A stretch of DNA of 29,114 nt from positions 1-29,114 of the forward strand of contig CAJTWE010000031.1 in assembly GCA_910579955.1 (NCBI GenBank), written 5' to 3'. Shown here in pieces: positions 1 to 7,714 of the stretch; within the stretch, counting starts at the first letter, position 1, and every line of letters starts with the position of its first letter. A program made the position numbers and the translations under genes. The DNA comes from an uncultured Ruminococcus sp. Its GTDB lineage: Bacteria > Bacillota > Clostridia > Oscillospirales > Ruminococcaceae. The notes under the pieces are model-generated. The model saw only the letters and a list, made by a program, of their open reading frames with translations. It was not told the DNA's origin and made no database searches.

Positions 1-115
1 ATTTTTCTTCGCTTTAGGATCTCTGCTTTTGCTTTTTTAGTGGCAAAGTCGGGTTGTACCACCATTTCACAAAAAAATCAAGCAATTTTCCAATTTTTTC
101 ACATTTTGAAAAGCA

Positions 116-150
116 AAGTGCTTCCTGAACTTACAAAACAGGAAGCACTT
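116..150 (-). terminator. Terminator-like hairpin after the acyl-CoA ligase gene
   Basis: A perfect 12-bp inverted repeat (AAGTGCTTCCTG / CAGGAAGCACTT) with an 11-nt loop lies 29 nt past the stop of the minus-strand ligase gene. The T-tract that follows on the minus strand is short and interrupted. Bases 1-115 beyond it hold no gene I can support. Confidence 0.7.
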
Positions 151-178
151 GATAAATATATTTAAAATACTTTAGAAG

Positions 179-2458
179 TTATGCGTTATTTTCTTTGTCA
201 CGTTCACGAAGCTCAACTCGTCTGATCTTACCGCTTATAGTCTTAGGAAGCTCTTCAACAAACTCAACCACTCTAGGATACTTATAAGGTGCTGTGTGTG
301 TCTTTACATAGTTCTGTACTTCCTTTTTAAGTTCTTCCGACGGAACTGTACCCTTTGTAAGTACGATAGTTGCCTTGACAACTTGTCCTCTTACAGGGTC
401 AGGAACACCTGTTATAGCACATTCCAGTACATAAGGAAGCTCCATGATAACACTTTCGATCTCAAAAGGTCCAATACGATAACCAGAGGATTTGATAACA
501 TCATCAATACGTCCTACATACCACAGATAGCCGTCCTCATCTCTTGTTGCCTGGTCACCTGTGTGGTAAAAATCATTATACCACACAGACTTTGTCTTTT
601 CCTCATTATTGTAGTACCCTTTAAAAAGACCGCATGGACCTTTGCCATTAGGTGTACGGATACAAATTTCTCCTACCTCACCTGTTTTAGCTTCGTTACC
701 TTCTGCATCAAGAATAACAATATCATAAAGCGGACTTGGGCGTCCCATTGAACCGATCTTAGGTGTTGTACCTACAAGGTTTGATATTGCCATAGTTGTT
801 TCCGTCTGACCAAAGCCTTCCATAATAGTAAGACCTGTTGCCTTTCTAAACTGCTGGAATACCTCAGGATTTAAAGCTTCTCCTGCTGTTGTAGCATATT
901 CAATGGAAGAAAGATCGTATTTGGATAGATCCTCCTTAATGAAGAAACGATACATTGTAGGCGGTGCACAAAATGTTGTGATATTATATTTGGCAAACAT
1001 TGGAAGAATGTCTTCTGAATGGAATCTGTCAAAGTCATATGTAAAGATAGGTGCTTCACAAAGCCACTGTCCGTAAAGTTTGCCCCAAAGCGCTTTACCC
1101 CAGCCAGTATCAGAAATTGTGAAATGCAGGCCGTTTGGATTTACATTATGCCAGTATTTTGCAGTAGGATAATGTCCTAAAGCATATGTATAAGAATGAG
1201 CTGCAATGCTCGGATAACCTGTTGTTCCCGATGTGAACAGCATCAGCATTGTATCATCGCCACAAGGTGTATCCTTAGAACGCTCATATATATCTGAACA
1301 CAGCGCCATTTCACTATTATAATCATGCCAGCCCTTGCGCTTTCCACCGACCAAAACCTTGATCATATCCGGGAATTCTTCGGCTGCTTTTCCAGCATGG
1401 TCAGCAACATCACCGTCTGCTGTGCAGATAATAGCTTTTACGCCTGCTGCTTGGTAACGATATGTGAAATCGTGATCTACAAGCTGATTTGTTGCAGGAA
1501 TAGCAATTGCACCAATCTTATGAAGCGCAAGCATTGTAAACCAGAACTGATAATGACGTTTAAGAACCAACATAACGCAATCGCCCTTGCGAATACCCAA
1601 TGATTCAAGATAATTCGCAGTCATATTGGAATATTTTTTCATATCAGCAAATGTAAATCTATGCTCCTTTTTCTCACCTGAAACCCAAAGCATTGCTGTC
1701 TTTGTAGGATTTTTATCTGCTATTTTATCCACACAGTCAAAAGCAAAATTGAAAGTATCTTCATTCTTAAAAGAAATCTTTGTAAGAACGCCGTTTTCAT
1801 CTGTTTCTGTTTCAATAAAATCATCGGCTACTGTCTTTTCGTTCAGTCCTGGATGGTAATCCGGAACTTCTACCAGTTGTGCCGGTTCTTCGCTATCGAC
1901 AGACGGACGAAGTACAATAGCATAAACTTCACAATCCTTGCCATCAATTGCACGGAGGGCATGAGGTTCGCCGCTATTATAATAAATAGTATCACCTGCA
2001 TTCAAGATCTCTACACGATCACGTATCTGAACCATTACTCTGCCCTTGATAACGATATCTATCTCTTGACCCTCATGAGCTGAGAAGGACAGCTCAGAAT
2101 CCTCACTGTAAGGAAGCTTTACCCAGAAAGGCTCTGCAATTTTATTTCTAAATTCGGGAGCAAGATGATAATATGAAAATCCTGTTTTTCTTGCAATAGG
2201 AAGACCTTCACCTTTTCGTGTTACAGTATAAAGAGAAAGAACAGGACTGCTTCCCTCTAATAAATCCTTTATCTCCACACCAAAAATATCTGCACACTTA
2301 TAAATAAAAGTAAAACCAAAGTCAGTTTCACCCTGCTCAAGAATACGATACTGCTCCTCTGTAATTTCAGTTTTAGCTGCCATTTCTGCTTCTGAAAATC
2401 CTGCTATAATACGAAGTTCACGTATTCTTGCAGCAACGTCCTTTAGTTGTGTTTCCAT
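179..2458 (-). CDS. Acyl-CoA synthetase (AMP-forming) with N-terminal XRE HTH and cupin domains
   Basis: A 759-aa ANL-family ligase that should activate a carboxylic acid to acyl-AMP and then acyl-CoA. Domains: XRE-type helix-turn-helix (about residues 10-66), cupin (about 115-183), AMP-binding domain (about 225-665) and mobile C-terminal domain (about 668-745). Visible motifs are the P-loop LFTSGTTGYPS (407-417), GFGQTET (548-554), YHTGD (631-635), GRIDDVIK (649-656) and the catalytic lysine K744 in PKTISGKIRR. The C-terminal part most resembles medium-chain / short branched or aryl acyl-CoA synthetases. I start at METQ because AAGAAGGA sits 6-7 nt upstream; the ATG ten codons earlier (2488) has no ribosome site. 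It is transcribed alone behind a T-box leader that reads Ile. The fused HTH-cupin normally occurs as a separate regulator, so the protein may also bind DNA or sense a ligand. The substrate is not shown by the sequence; 2-methylbutyrate is inferred from the leader only. Confidence 0.9.
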   Translation of the reverse strand: METQLKDVAARIRELRIIAGFSEAEMAAKTEITEEQYRILEQGETDFGFTFIYKCADIFGVEIKDLLEGSSPVLSLYTVTRKGEGLPIARKTGFSYYHLAPEFRNKIAEPFWVKLPYSEDSELSFSAHEGQEIDIVIKGRVMVQIRDRVEILNAGDTIYYNSGEPHALRAIDGKDCEVYAIVLRPSVDSEEPAQLVEVPDYHPGLNEKTVADDFIETETDENGVLTKISFKNEDTFNFAFDCVDKIADKNPTKTAMLWVSGEKKEHRFTFADMKKYSNMTANYLESLGIRKGDCVMLVLKRHYQFWFTMLALHKIGAIAIPATNQLVDHDFTYRYQAAGVKAIICTADGDVADHAGKAAEEFPDMIKVLVGGKRKGWHDYNSEMALCSDIYERSKDTPCGDDTMLMLFTSGTTGYPSIAAHSYTYALGHYPTAKYWHNVNPNGLHFTISDTGWGKALWGKLYGQWLCEAPIFTYDFDRFHSEDILPMFAKYNITTFCAPPTMYRFFIKEDLSKYDLSSIEYATTAGEALNPEVFQQFRKATGLTIMEGFGQTETTMAISNLVGTTPKIGSMGRPSPLYDIVILDAEGNEAKTGEVGEICIRTPNGKGPCGLFKGYYNNEEKTKSVWYNDFYHTGDQATRDEDGYLWYVGRIDDVIKSSGYRIGPFEIESVIMELPYVLECAITGVPDPVRGQVVKATIVLTKGTVPSEELKKEVQNYVKTHTAPYKYPRVVEFVEELPKTISGKIRRVELRERDKENNA

Positions 2459-2518
2459 ACTAAATCCTTCTTTCCCGCCTTTTGGCATAATATTCTTTGT
2501 GGAAAAATATATGAAGAC

Positions 2519-2814
2519 AAAAAAGTCCCAAGCAAAATTTCACTTCTGTGAAAATTCTACTTGAGACGAATATTTCTATCCGCGGTACCACTCAAATTGC
2601 ACATTACTGTGCCACTTTACAGCTCTAACAAGCCTTGTGCCGTCACGTTGCACATACGGGAACGCCTACTATGCAAATGCAGGTTCGGATTCCAGCTCAG
2701 AAGGGATAGGTCAAATATTTTCTACTGTACCGATTCACACCAACCATCGGCTCTCTGTAACATTCAAAAACAGACCGTCTTCGTCATTGCTATTTTACCA
2801 CATAATTAAATTGT
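2519..2814 (-). promoter_or_regulatory. T-box leader with isoleucine specifier (ATC)
   Basis: A complete T-box riboswitch on the minus strand. Reading 5' to 3': a stem I with an AGAGAG element and a GGTTGGTGTGA distal loop, a specifier at 2707-2705 reading ATC (Ile), the T-box motif TGGTACCGCG (2590-2581), and an intrinsic terminator (2567-2525, 19-20 bp with a few mismatches, loop AGAA) ending in six T. The specifier was placed by calibration on the asnS leader in this window: there AAC is followed by nine bases ending in TGAG, and here ATC is followed by nine bases ending in TGAG. The variable T-box base is T (TGGT), which pairs with discriminator A73, as expected for tRNA-Ile. Uncharged tRNA-Ile should cause readthrough into the ligase gene, whose start is about 60 nt past the T-run. 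Confidence 0.88.
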
Positions 2815-2820
2815 AAGTTT

Positions 2821-2849
2821 ATATTATCACATTTTCTCATAATTGTCAA
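2821..2849 (-). promoter_or_regulatory. Promoter of the Ile T-box / acyl-CoA ligase unit
   Basis: Minus-strand TTGACA at 2849-2844, 17-nt spacer, and TAATAT at 2826-2821. It lies just upstream of stem I of the T-box. Confidence 0.7.
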
Positions 2850-2922
2850 GAGCTTTTTTACCTTGTTTTTTGCAAACATTATAATAACAAATTTATTGTA
2901 AAAAACATTTTTATTGTAAATA

Positions 2923-2956
2923 TAACAAATGGCTTCGAAAAAAGCCATTTTGTTAT
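2923..2956 (-). terminator. Terminator-like hairpin after the C39-like protein
   Basis: Inverted repeat AACAAATGGCTT / AAGCCATTTTGTT begins 7 nt past the stop codon of the upstream minus-strand gene. The T-tract is weak (ATATTTA), so efficiency is uncertain. Confidence 0.6.
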
Positions 2957-2962
2957 TTAATA

Positions 2963-4813
2963 TTATTCTACAAGTTCCAAATACCAGAGTGACTCTGATG
3001 CACCTGTAAAGTTCTTTATTACGACATTGCCTTGTGAGGTAAATCCTTTACCGCTTGCTGAACCTTCACCAGTACCATTCACTGAAATGCAGGCGCTTCT
3101 ATTTATACGACAAGACAGACGAACGCTTCCATCGAGATAAGTTTCTATTACAAATGTCTGAGCAGGCAGATCTACAGGAGAATAGATTTGGACATTGCTT
3201 CCCGAAACGACCCAACCACCGATTTTAGCAATGTCGATGACTTTATCTGTCCCATCCGAAGAACACATCGGATAAAGCCTATAAGAATTACTGCTTTCTT
3301 CATATACGATTCTAAACTGCTGCGAAAGCGAATCATTTAATGACTTCTGAATAACATTAGCACCATTTGAATCACTTTCACCGGAAACAGTAAGATAAAG
3401 TCCACTGCTTGAATTTTTAATACGATACACGCTTCCGGAATTTACAAATGATACTTCTCCCTTATAATTATCAGACGGATTAATAATTACAGCATTTTTA
3501 CCCATATCGTTATAACGCTGACGAACAAGATTTGCATCATATGTAACAGTACCACGAAGAGGATCGGCAACGAGAACTGTACCTGCCGATTTATCATAGC
3601 CCACAAGAACAAGACAATGTTCACTTGCTTTCCATGTAACTCTCTTACCATCAGGGGTTGTCCATGATGAGGTATAATAAGGCGCAACCATATTCATCGT
3701 TCCCCAAAATACAACCGGTGTTCCCTGTGCAATATATTTGTACAAATCTGTAAATTCTGTTCCAGTGATATTTTCGGCATAAGACGCGTTCTTTTTAGCA
3801 GTAAAATAAGCATTCGCCGTTGCAACAATGGCAGGCGCATAGCATCCATAGCCTGATGATGTAGTTGGATTTCCCGGAAATACATACTGGAAATCTGCAC
3901 CGTATGATCCGGTAAAATTCATCCTTGGAAGATAATTCATTGCAATGTCATATTTATCCGCACCAAAACCGTAATAGTTCAAAGCAATGGTAAGAGCCGT
4001 AGCTTCGCAGCCTGTCGGCAATGACGGGGAAGCATTTTGCAGAATACAGTTTACATCAAGCTTATAGCTTTGAGGCATTGCTGTTGTGGTAGTTGTAGTA
4101 GTTGTTGTAGTTTCTGTTGTAGTTGCATCACTAGTTTCCGTTGTAGTTGTCAAATATTCAGTTGTAGTAAACTTAGTAGTTGTTTCTGTAGTGGTCGTTT
4201 CTGTAGTAGTGGTCTCTGTTGTGGTTGTTGTTTCTATCGGTTGTGTTGTAATTACGGGTGGATTGCCAAGATAATCCTCAAAACTCTGTTCCGTAAGTCC
4301 TGCTAAAACATACGCATAATAACTAAGAACAAGGCTTACATCTTCTAAATTTATTTCTCCGTCTGCATTACAATCTGCACTAATAAGCTGCTCCGTTGTA
4401 ACATCAAGCTCAAGACCCGCAATTTGAAAAGCGTATATTTTTAAGATAAGCGTAGCATCTGACATGCTTACTACTCCATCGTTATCAACATCGCCTATTG
4501 GAATGGCTATATTCTGTACATCCGTCAAAATAGGTGGTTCATCTGATACTATAATGTCTGTGATTTCCCCAGTTTCATCAATAGTTAATGTTGTCTCAGT
4601 TGATATGTACTCATTTTGATTATTTTCATCATTAACAGTTGTAATATCAGCAATATTATCATAATCGACTATTTCTTCATAAGCTGAAGCTTCAATTCCG
4701 CTGTCCTCAGCATAAGCTAATAAAACGGAATTATTATCAATTGGAATCGCTCCAGCTAAAATACTAATTGCCGCTAAATAGCCTATTACCTGATTTACTT
4801 TTTTATTTTTCAA
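2963..4813 (-). CDS. Secreted dockerin protein with C39-like cysteine peptidase and ricin-type lectin domains
   Basis: A 616-aa exported modular protein. Modules in order: signal peptide (about 1-35), an acidic Ser/Thr-containing spacer, a type I dockerin (about 104-183) with Ca-binding repeats DVDNDGVVSMSDA and DCNADGEINLEDV, a Thr-rich linker (about 189-245), a papain-like C39-type peptidase (about 250-445) and a ricin-type beta-trefoil (about 455-615). Likely catalytic residues are C269 in LPTGCEATAL, H399 in SEHCLVLVGYD and D417 in VADPLRG. The start is a TTG at 4813, chosen because GGGAGGGG lies 5-6 nt upstream; the TTG at 4828 lies ahead of that ribosome site. The dockerin implies attachment to a cellulosome scaffoldin; the trefoil implies carbohydrate binding. 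The peptidase substrate is unknown: plant protein, cellulosome maturation, or a competitor's surface protein are all possible. Confidence 0.88.
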   Translation of the reverse strand: MKNKKVNQVIGYLAAISILAGAIPIDNNSVLLAYAEDSGIEASAYEEIVDYDNIADITTVNDENNQNEYISTETTLTIDETGEITDIIVSDEPPILTDVQNIAIPIGDVDNDGVVSMSDATLILKIYAFQIAGLELDVTTEQLISADCNADGEINLEDVSLVLSYYAYVLAGLTEQSFEDYLGNPPVITTQPIETTTTTETTTTETTTTETTTKFTTTEYLTTTTETSDATTTETTTTTTTTTTAMPQSYKLDVNCILQNASPSLPTGCEATALTIALNYYGFGADKYDIAMNYLPRMNFTGSYGADFQYVFPGNPTTSSGYGCYAPAIVATANAYFTAKKNASYAENITGTEFTDLYKYIAQGTPVVFWGTMNMVAPYYTSSWTTPDGKRVTWKASEHCLVLVGYDKSAGTVLVADPLRGTVTYDANLVRQRYNDMGKNAVIINPSDNYKGEVSFVNSGSVYRIKNSSSGLYLTVSGESDSNGANVIQKSLNDSLSQQFRIVYEESSNSYRLYPMCSSDGTDKVIDIAKIGGWVVSGSNVQIYSPVDLPAQTFVIETYLDGSVRLSCRINRSACISVNGTGEGSASGKGFTSQGNVVIKNFTGASESLWYLELVE

Positions 4814-4833
4814 TAAATCCCCTCCCAATATTA

Positions 4834-4867
4834 AAGAACTTGCCTACACAAAATAAGACAAGTTCTT
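4834..4867 (-). other. 5'-UTR stem-loop of the C39-like gene
   Basis: A perfect 9-bp stem AAGAACTTG / CAAGTTCTT with a 16-nt loop lies between the promoter and the ribosome site. There is no T-run, so it is not a terminator; it may protect the 5' end of the mRNA. Confidence 0.55.
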
Positions 4868-4879
4868 GAAATTACTTTT

Positions 4880-4908
4880 ATTATAACATATGTTGCAAAT
4901 CATATCAA
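4880..4908 (-). promoter_or_regulatory. Promoter of the C39-like dockerin gene
   Basis: Minus-strand TTGATA (4908-4903), 17-nt spacer, TATAAT (4885-4880). It makes this gene its own transcription unit. Confidence 0.75.
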
Positions 4909-4949
4909 GTGATAATGCAAAAAATAATCATGCAATTTTATGTATTTGT

Positions 4950-5678
4950 TTATGCATTTGTTTCTTTTTTATCCGGAACAGCCCTCAGCAGATAAACAGC
5001 ATAGGCAATTGAAAGCACTGTAATTATAACATTAAATATAAGTCTAACAGTATTTTCCGGCTGAACTCCAATAATACTTGTTGCATTTAAAAATCCGTGA
5101 AAAATAATGCACGGAATAATGCTGCCTGATTTAAGGAAAAAGATCGTAAGCATAAAACCTATTGCAGTTGCATAAACGATCTGCATAAGGGTCTCAAAAG
5201 GAGCGCTGCCATTCAAAAGATTTACGATATGTCCCATTCCAAATGTTATACTTGAAACGATTACCGCAGTCTTTACATTGCCTTTGCACATAGCCTTGAA
5301 GAGGTAACCTCTAAAAATAATCTCTTCTAAAAATCCAACAAAAAGCATAGACACTGCATATAAAACAGTTTCCAGAATATTGAGATTTAACGCTACACCA
5401 TTCCATAAATTAATTGTTGAAAGTACAATCATAGGCGCAAAAAACAGCCATTTTTTTAAATCGTATTTTCCCTTGCATAACCCATAGTATTTCATAAGGT
5501 TGTTTCTTTTTACAAACATAAATATTACTGCCGATAAAACAATGCAAACAAGCAAGGTTACGCTTTTAGTAACACCTATCGTCTCGGACGCTTTGTCCGC
5601 AATACTAAAAAGCACTACATAGGCTATAATGTGTATAACAGCAAACCATATCTCACTTTTTTCACGTAGTTTAATCAT
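4950..5678 (-). CDS. CPBP family intramembrane glutamic endopeptidase
   Basis: A 242-aa polytopic membrane protein of the CPBP (CAAX protease / Abi) family. The conserved motifs are all present: FLEEIIFRGYLF (E118, E119), FGMGHIVN (H150) and FHGFLNA (H194), so it should be an active membrane protease. Several hydrophobic segments cover most of its length. The ATG at 5678 is preferred because AAAGGAG lies 10 nt upstream; the in-frame ATG at 5687 is only 1 nt from it. The start overlaps the last codons of the upstream tetR gene, so the two are translationally coupled and both sit under the palindromic tetR promoter. Family members in Firmicutes act in peptide maturation, bacteriocin self-immunity or signalling; nothing nearby says which. 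Confidence 0.85.
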   Translation of the reverse strand: MIKLREKSEIWFAVIHIIAYVVLFSIADKASETIGVTKSVTLLVCIVLSAVIFMFVKRNNLMKYYGLCKGKYDLKKWLFFAPMIVLSTINLWNGVALNLNILETVLYAVSMLFVGFLEEIIFRGYLFKAMCKGNVKTAVIVSSITFGMGHIVNLLNGSAPFETLMQIVYATAIGFMLTIFFLKSGSIIPCIIFHGFLNATSIIGVQPENTVRLIFNVIITVLSIAYAVYLLRAVPDKKETNA

Positions 5679-6249
5679 TATTATCATTCTCCTTTAAATT
5701 ACTTATTATAGATTTATAAATTTCAGAAAGTATATCCACGATATATTCCTCATCATAAATCATGGCGTTATTTGCAATTAAGCTGGCAAAACCATGCACT
5801 GGGAGAAAAATACATGCAAATATTTTCCTCATAACCTTTTCGCTCATTCCCGATACAGATGCCATAATAGTGATCAAAGGCGAAATCTCGTCGCCTCCTA
5901 AAAGATCGGAAAAATCCTTACTAGCAAATTTATCCGACTGAAAAAGCAGTCGAAAAAGATGCTTTTCTTCTAGTGCAAATCTAATATACTGCATACCAAT
6001 CGCAAGCATCGGATTGTCATACTTTCCATGAATATCCGTTATGTATTTAGAATGCATAACATCTGCTTTTTTCAAGACTTCCTCTTTGATCTCCCTGATC
6101 GAGGAAAAATGATAAAGCACGGGCTGAGTTGTACAGCCTATCTTTTTTGCAATGCTTCTTGCATTGACAGATTCCTCGCCCTCTGCACGAGCGATTTCAA
6201 AGGCAGCATTTACTATGATCTCCTTAGTAATTATAGCTTTCTTTGACAT
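5671..6249 (-). CDS. TetR family transcriptional regulator
   Basis: A 192-aa regulator with an N-terminal TetR helix-turn-helix (about residues 8-55, recognition region around ARSIAKKIGCTTQPVLYHF) followed by an all-helical ligand-binding part. AGGAGG sits 8-9 nt before the ATG. The gene overlaps the CPBP protease gene by 8 nt and is probably co-transcribed with it. A perfect 20-bp palindrome covers the spacer and -10 of its own promoter, which indicates autorepression and control of the protease. The inducer cannot be read from the sequence. Confidence 0.9.
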   Translation of the reverse strand: MSKKAIITKEIIVNAAFEIARAEGEESVNARSIAKKIGCTTQPVLYHFSSIREIKEEVLKKADVMHSKYITDIHGKYDNPMLAIGMQYIRFALEEKHLFRLLFQSDKFASKDFSDLLGGDEISPLITIMASVSGMSEKVMRKIFACIFLPVHGFASLIANNAMIYDEEYIVDILSEIYKSIISNLKENDNND

Positions 6250-6280
6250 TCTGATATCCTCCTTTATTATAACATTAGTT

Positions 6281-6309
6281 ATAATAACATATGTTATTAT
6301 ATTTGTAAA
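6281..6309 (-). promoter_or_regulatory. tetR promoter with a perfect 20-bp palindromic operator
   Basis: The minus-strand promoter reads TTTACA (6309-6304), 17-nt spacer, TATTAT (6286-6281). The sequence ATAATAACATATGTTATTAT (6281-6300) is a perfect palindrome covering the -10 and most of the spacer. A second, imperfect copy (TTATAACATTAGTTATAA, 6266-6283) abuts it. This is the expected place for TetR autorepression. Confidence 0.75.
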
Positions 6310-6375
6310 TAGACATAGCGCTGAATTTACAGAAATTTAATTTTATAAAATCAAAGTAACTGAACCTGATATATA

Positions 6376-7419
6376 TTATCTTTTCACATCACCAATAGCT
6401 GTAACAGCACGATATCCCGCAGATTCTATTTTCTTTTCAATGCATTCTCTACACTGCGCCGACTCTTCATCTGTACATCTTTTATTATCATAAAGAGAAT
6501 ATTTTTCACGTACACAAACCGGCGAAAGATTCGGCATAACTACATTTGCTCCTGCTTTAAGCGCCTTTTCCCTGCCCTGAGGATGAATCGTTCCAAGAGC
6601 AGTAGTAGCAGGTATAAGCGCATGAGGAAACATAAGCCTTAGCAATGCAATAAGTCTAAGAGCAAGTATAAGACTGCCGTTCGTCATATTTGAAAATGGT
6701 GTATCCTTATGAGTGATATATGTTCCTATACCTATCATATCAGGATCAAGCTCTTGCAAAAAACGAATATCACTTAAAAGATTATCTGTAGTTTGATAAG
6801 GCGAACCTACCATGAAGCCACTTCCAACTTGATAGCCTATCTCTTTTAAATTAAAAAGACACTTTTGGCGATTTGCCAGAGACATTTCCTTTGGATGAAG
6901 CTTTCTATAATGCTCTTCATCTGCGGTTTCATGACGAAGAAGATAACGGCTTGCCCCGGCATTCCAAAATAATCTATAGCTCTCCTTTGAACGTTCCCCT
7001 ATAGAAAGCGTGACCGCACAATCAGGATAGAGAGATTTTATTTTATAAACGATAGAACATATCATGTCATCAGTATAATACACATCTTCTCCGCCTTGCA
7101 AAACAAATGTTCTATAGCCAAGAGAATATCCCTCTTTACAGCATAGAAGTATATCATCACAGCTGAGACGATAACGTTGTGCGTTCTTATTATCACGCCT
7201 GATACCACAATAATAACAATTATTTTTGCAATAACTTGTAAATTCAATAAGTCCACGGAGATAAACTTCATCACCATATATGTTTCTTCTGACCCTATCG
7301 GCTGCTGAAAAAAGGGCGTCATCAGATTCACAATGTTCAATAAATCTTATAAAGTCTTCATCGGACAAATCATGATTTTTTTCAAGATAATATATAGCCG
7401 ACAAAAAATCATTTGTCAT
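6376..7419 (-). CDS. hydE: [FeFe]-hydrogenase H-cluster radical SAM maturase HydE
   Basis: A 347-aa radical SAM protein of the usual HydE length. The [4Fe-4S]/SAM motif CKNNCYYC has C64, C68 and C71, followed by GIRRDNKNAQRYRLS, typical of HydE. Near the C-terminus C315-x7-C323-x2-C326 matches the spacing of the accessory Fe-S cluster of some HydE proteins, such as that of Thermotoga maritima. HydE helps build the dithiomethylamine-bearing diiron subcluster of [FeFe]-hydrogenase together with HydF and HydG. Neither of those, nor a hydrogenase gene, is in this window, so it stands alone here. No terminator is visible between it and the tetR promoter downstream. The related methylornithine synthase PylB and biotin synthase are less likely given the motif context. 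Confidence 0.88.
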   Translation of the reverse strand: MTNDFLSAIYYLEKNHDLSDEDFIRFIEHCESDDALFSAADRVRRNIYGDEVYLRGLIEFTSYCKNNCYYCGIRRDNKNAQRYRLSCDDILLCCKEGYSLGYRTFVLQGGEDVYYTDDMICSIVYKIKSLYPDCAVTLSIGERSKESYRLFWNAGASRYLLRHETADEEHYRKLHPKEMSLANRQKCLFNLKEIGYQVGSGFMVGSPYQTTDNLLSDIRFLQELDPDMIGIGTYITHKDTPFSNMTNGSLILALRLIALLRLMFPHALIPATTALGTIHPQGREKALKAGANVVMPNLSPVCVREKYSLYDNKRCTDEESAQCRECIEKKIESAGYRAVTAIGDVKR

Positions 7420-7483
7420 ATCACTCTACTTACCTTTCATTCGATTTTATAATTAATCTTATAATAAGTATATAACATCCTTA

Positions 7484-7519
7484 TAAAAAAAGCAAGTTCA
7501 CATTTTTATGTGAACCTGC
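7484..7519 (-). terminator. Intrinsic terminator of the enolase unit
   Basis: Minus strand: 12-bp stem GCAGGTTCACAT / ATGTGAACTTGC (7519-7492, one G-T wobble), AAAA loop, then seven T. A strong terminator 12 nt past the stop of the 52-aa gene. Confidence 0.9.
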
Positions 7520-7530
7520 TAAAAAACATA

Positions 7531-7689
7531 TTATTTTTCCAGAAACAACTTCCACTTTACGGGTCTGAGACAAAGACCTTCCGGTTCATGCATCATTCGG
7601 CACTTTCTTCTGTCGAGATAAACCTTCACGCCAATAGCTGCTGCTACAGGCAGTGCAACATAGCAAAAAGTAAAGCTCATTTTTTTCAT
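7531..7689 (-). CDS. Small single-pass membrane protein (52 aa), function unknown
   Basis: A short gene between enolase and the shared terminator. Product of 52 aa beginning MKKMSFTFCYVALPVAAAI: one hydrophobic segment (about residues 5-25), then a basic, Cys-containing tail (RRKCRMMHEPEGLC). AAGGAG lies 10 nt before the ATG at 7689, and the gene lies 25 nt past the enolase stop with no terminator between, so it is co-transcribed with eno. I do not recognise a family. A longer reading of the same frame (from 7827) runs into the enolase gene and is not supported by a ribosome site. Confidence 0.6.
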   Translation of the reverse strand: MKKMSFTFCYVALPVAAAIGVKVYLDRRKCRMMHEPEGLCLRPVKWKLFLEK

Positions 7690-7714
7690 ATCTACATTAC
7701 TCCTTCTATCTACA

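Noticed and set aside
1..65. A 22-codon open frame on the minus strand running off the left edge (starting MVVQPDFATKKAKA)
   Set aside because: No ribosome site before its ATG at 65 and too little sequence to judge; not called as a gene.
296..751. 151-aa plus-strand frame inside the acyl-CoA ligase gene
   Set aside because: Antisense shadow of a well-conserved catalytic domain with no promoter, ribosome site or protein family character.
4086..4240. Thr-codon repeats as a possible microsatellite or CRISPR-like array
   Set aside because: In-frame ACA/ACT/GAA codons of a linker with irregular period; no spacer structure.
4086..4274. Val-rich plus-strand frame opposite the Thr-rich linker of the C39-like protein
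   Set aside because: It is the antisense of ACA/ACT repeats in a real linker; low complexity and no ribosome site. The same holds for 10190-10405 opposite the xylanase linker.
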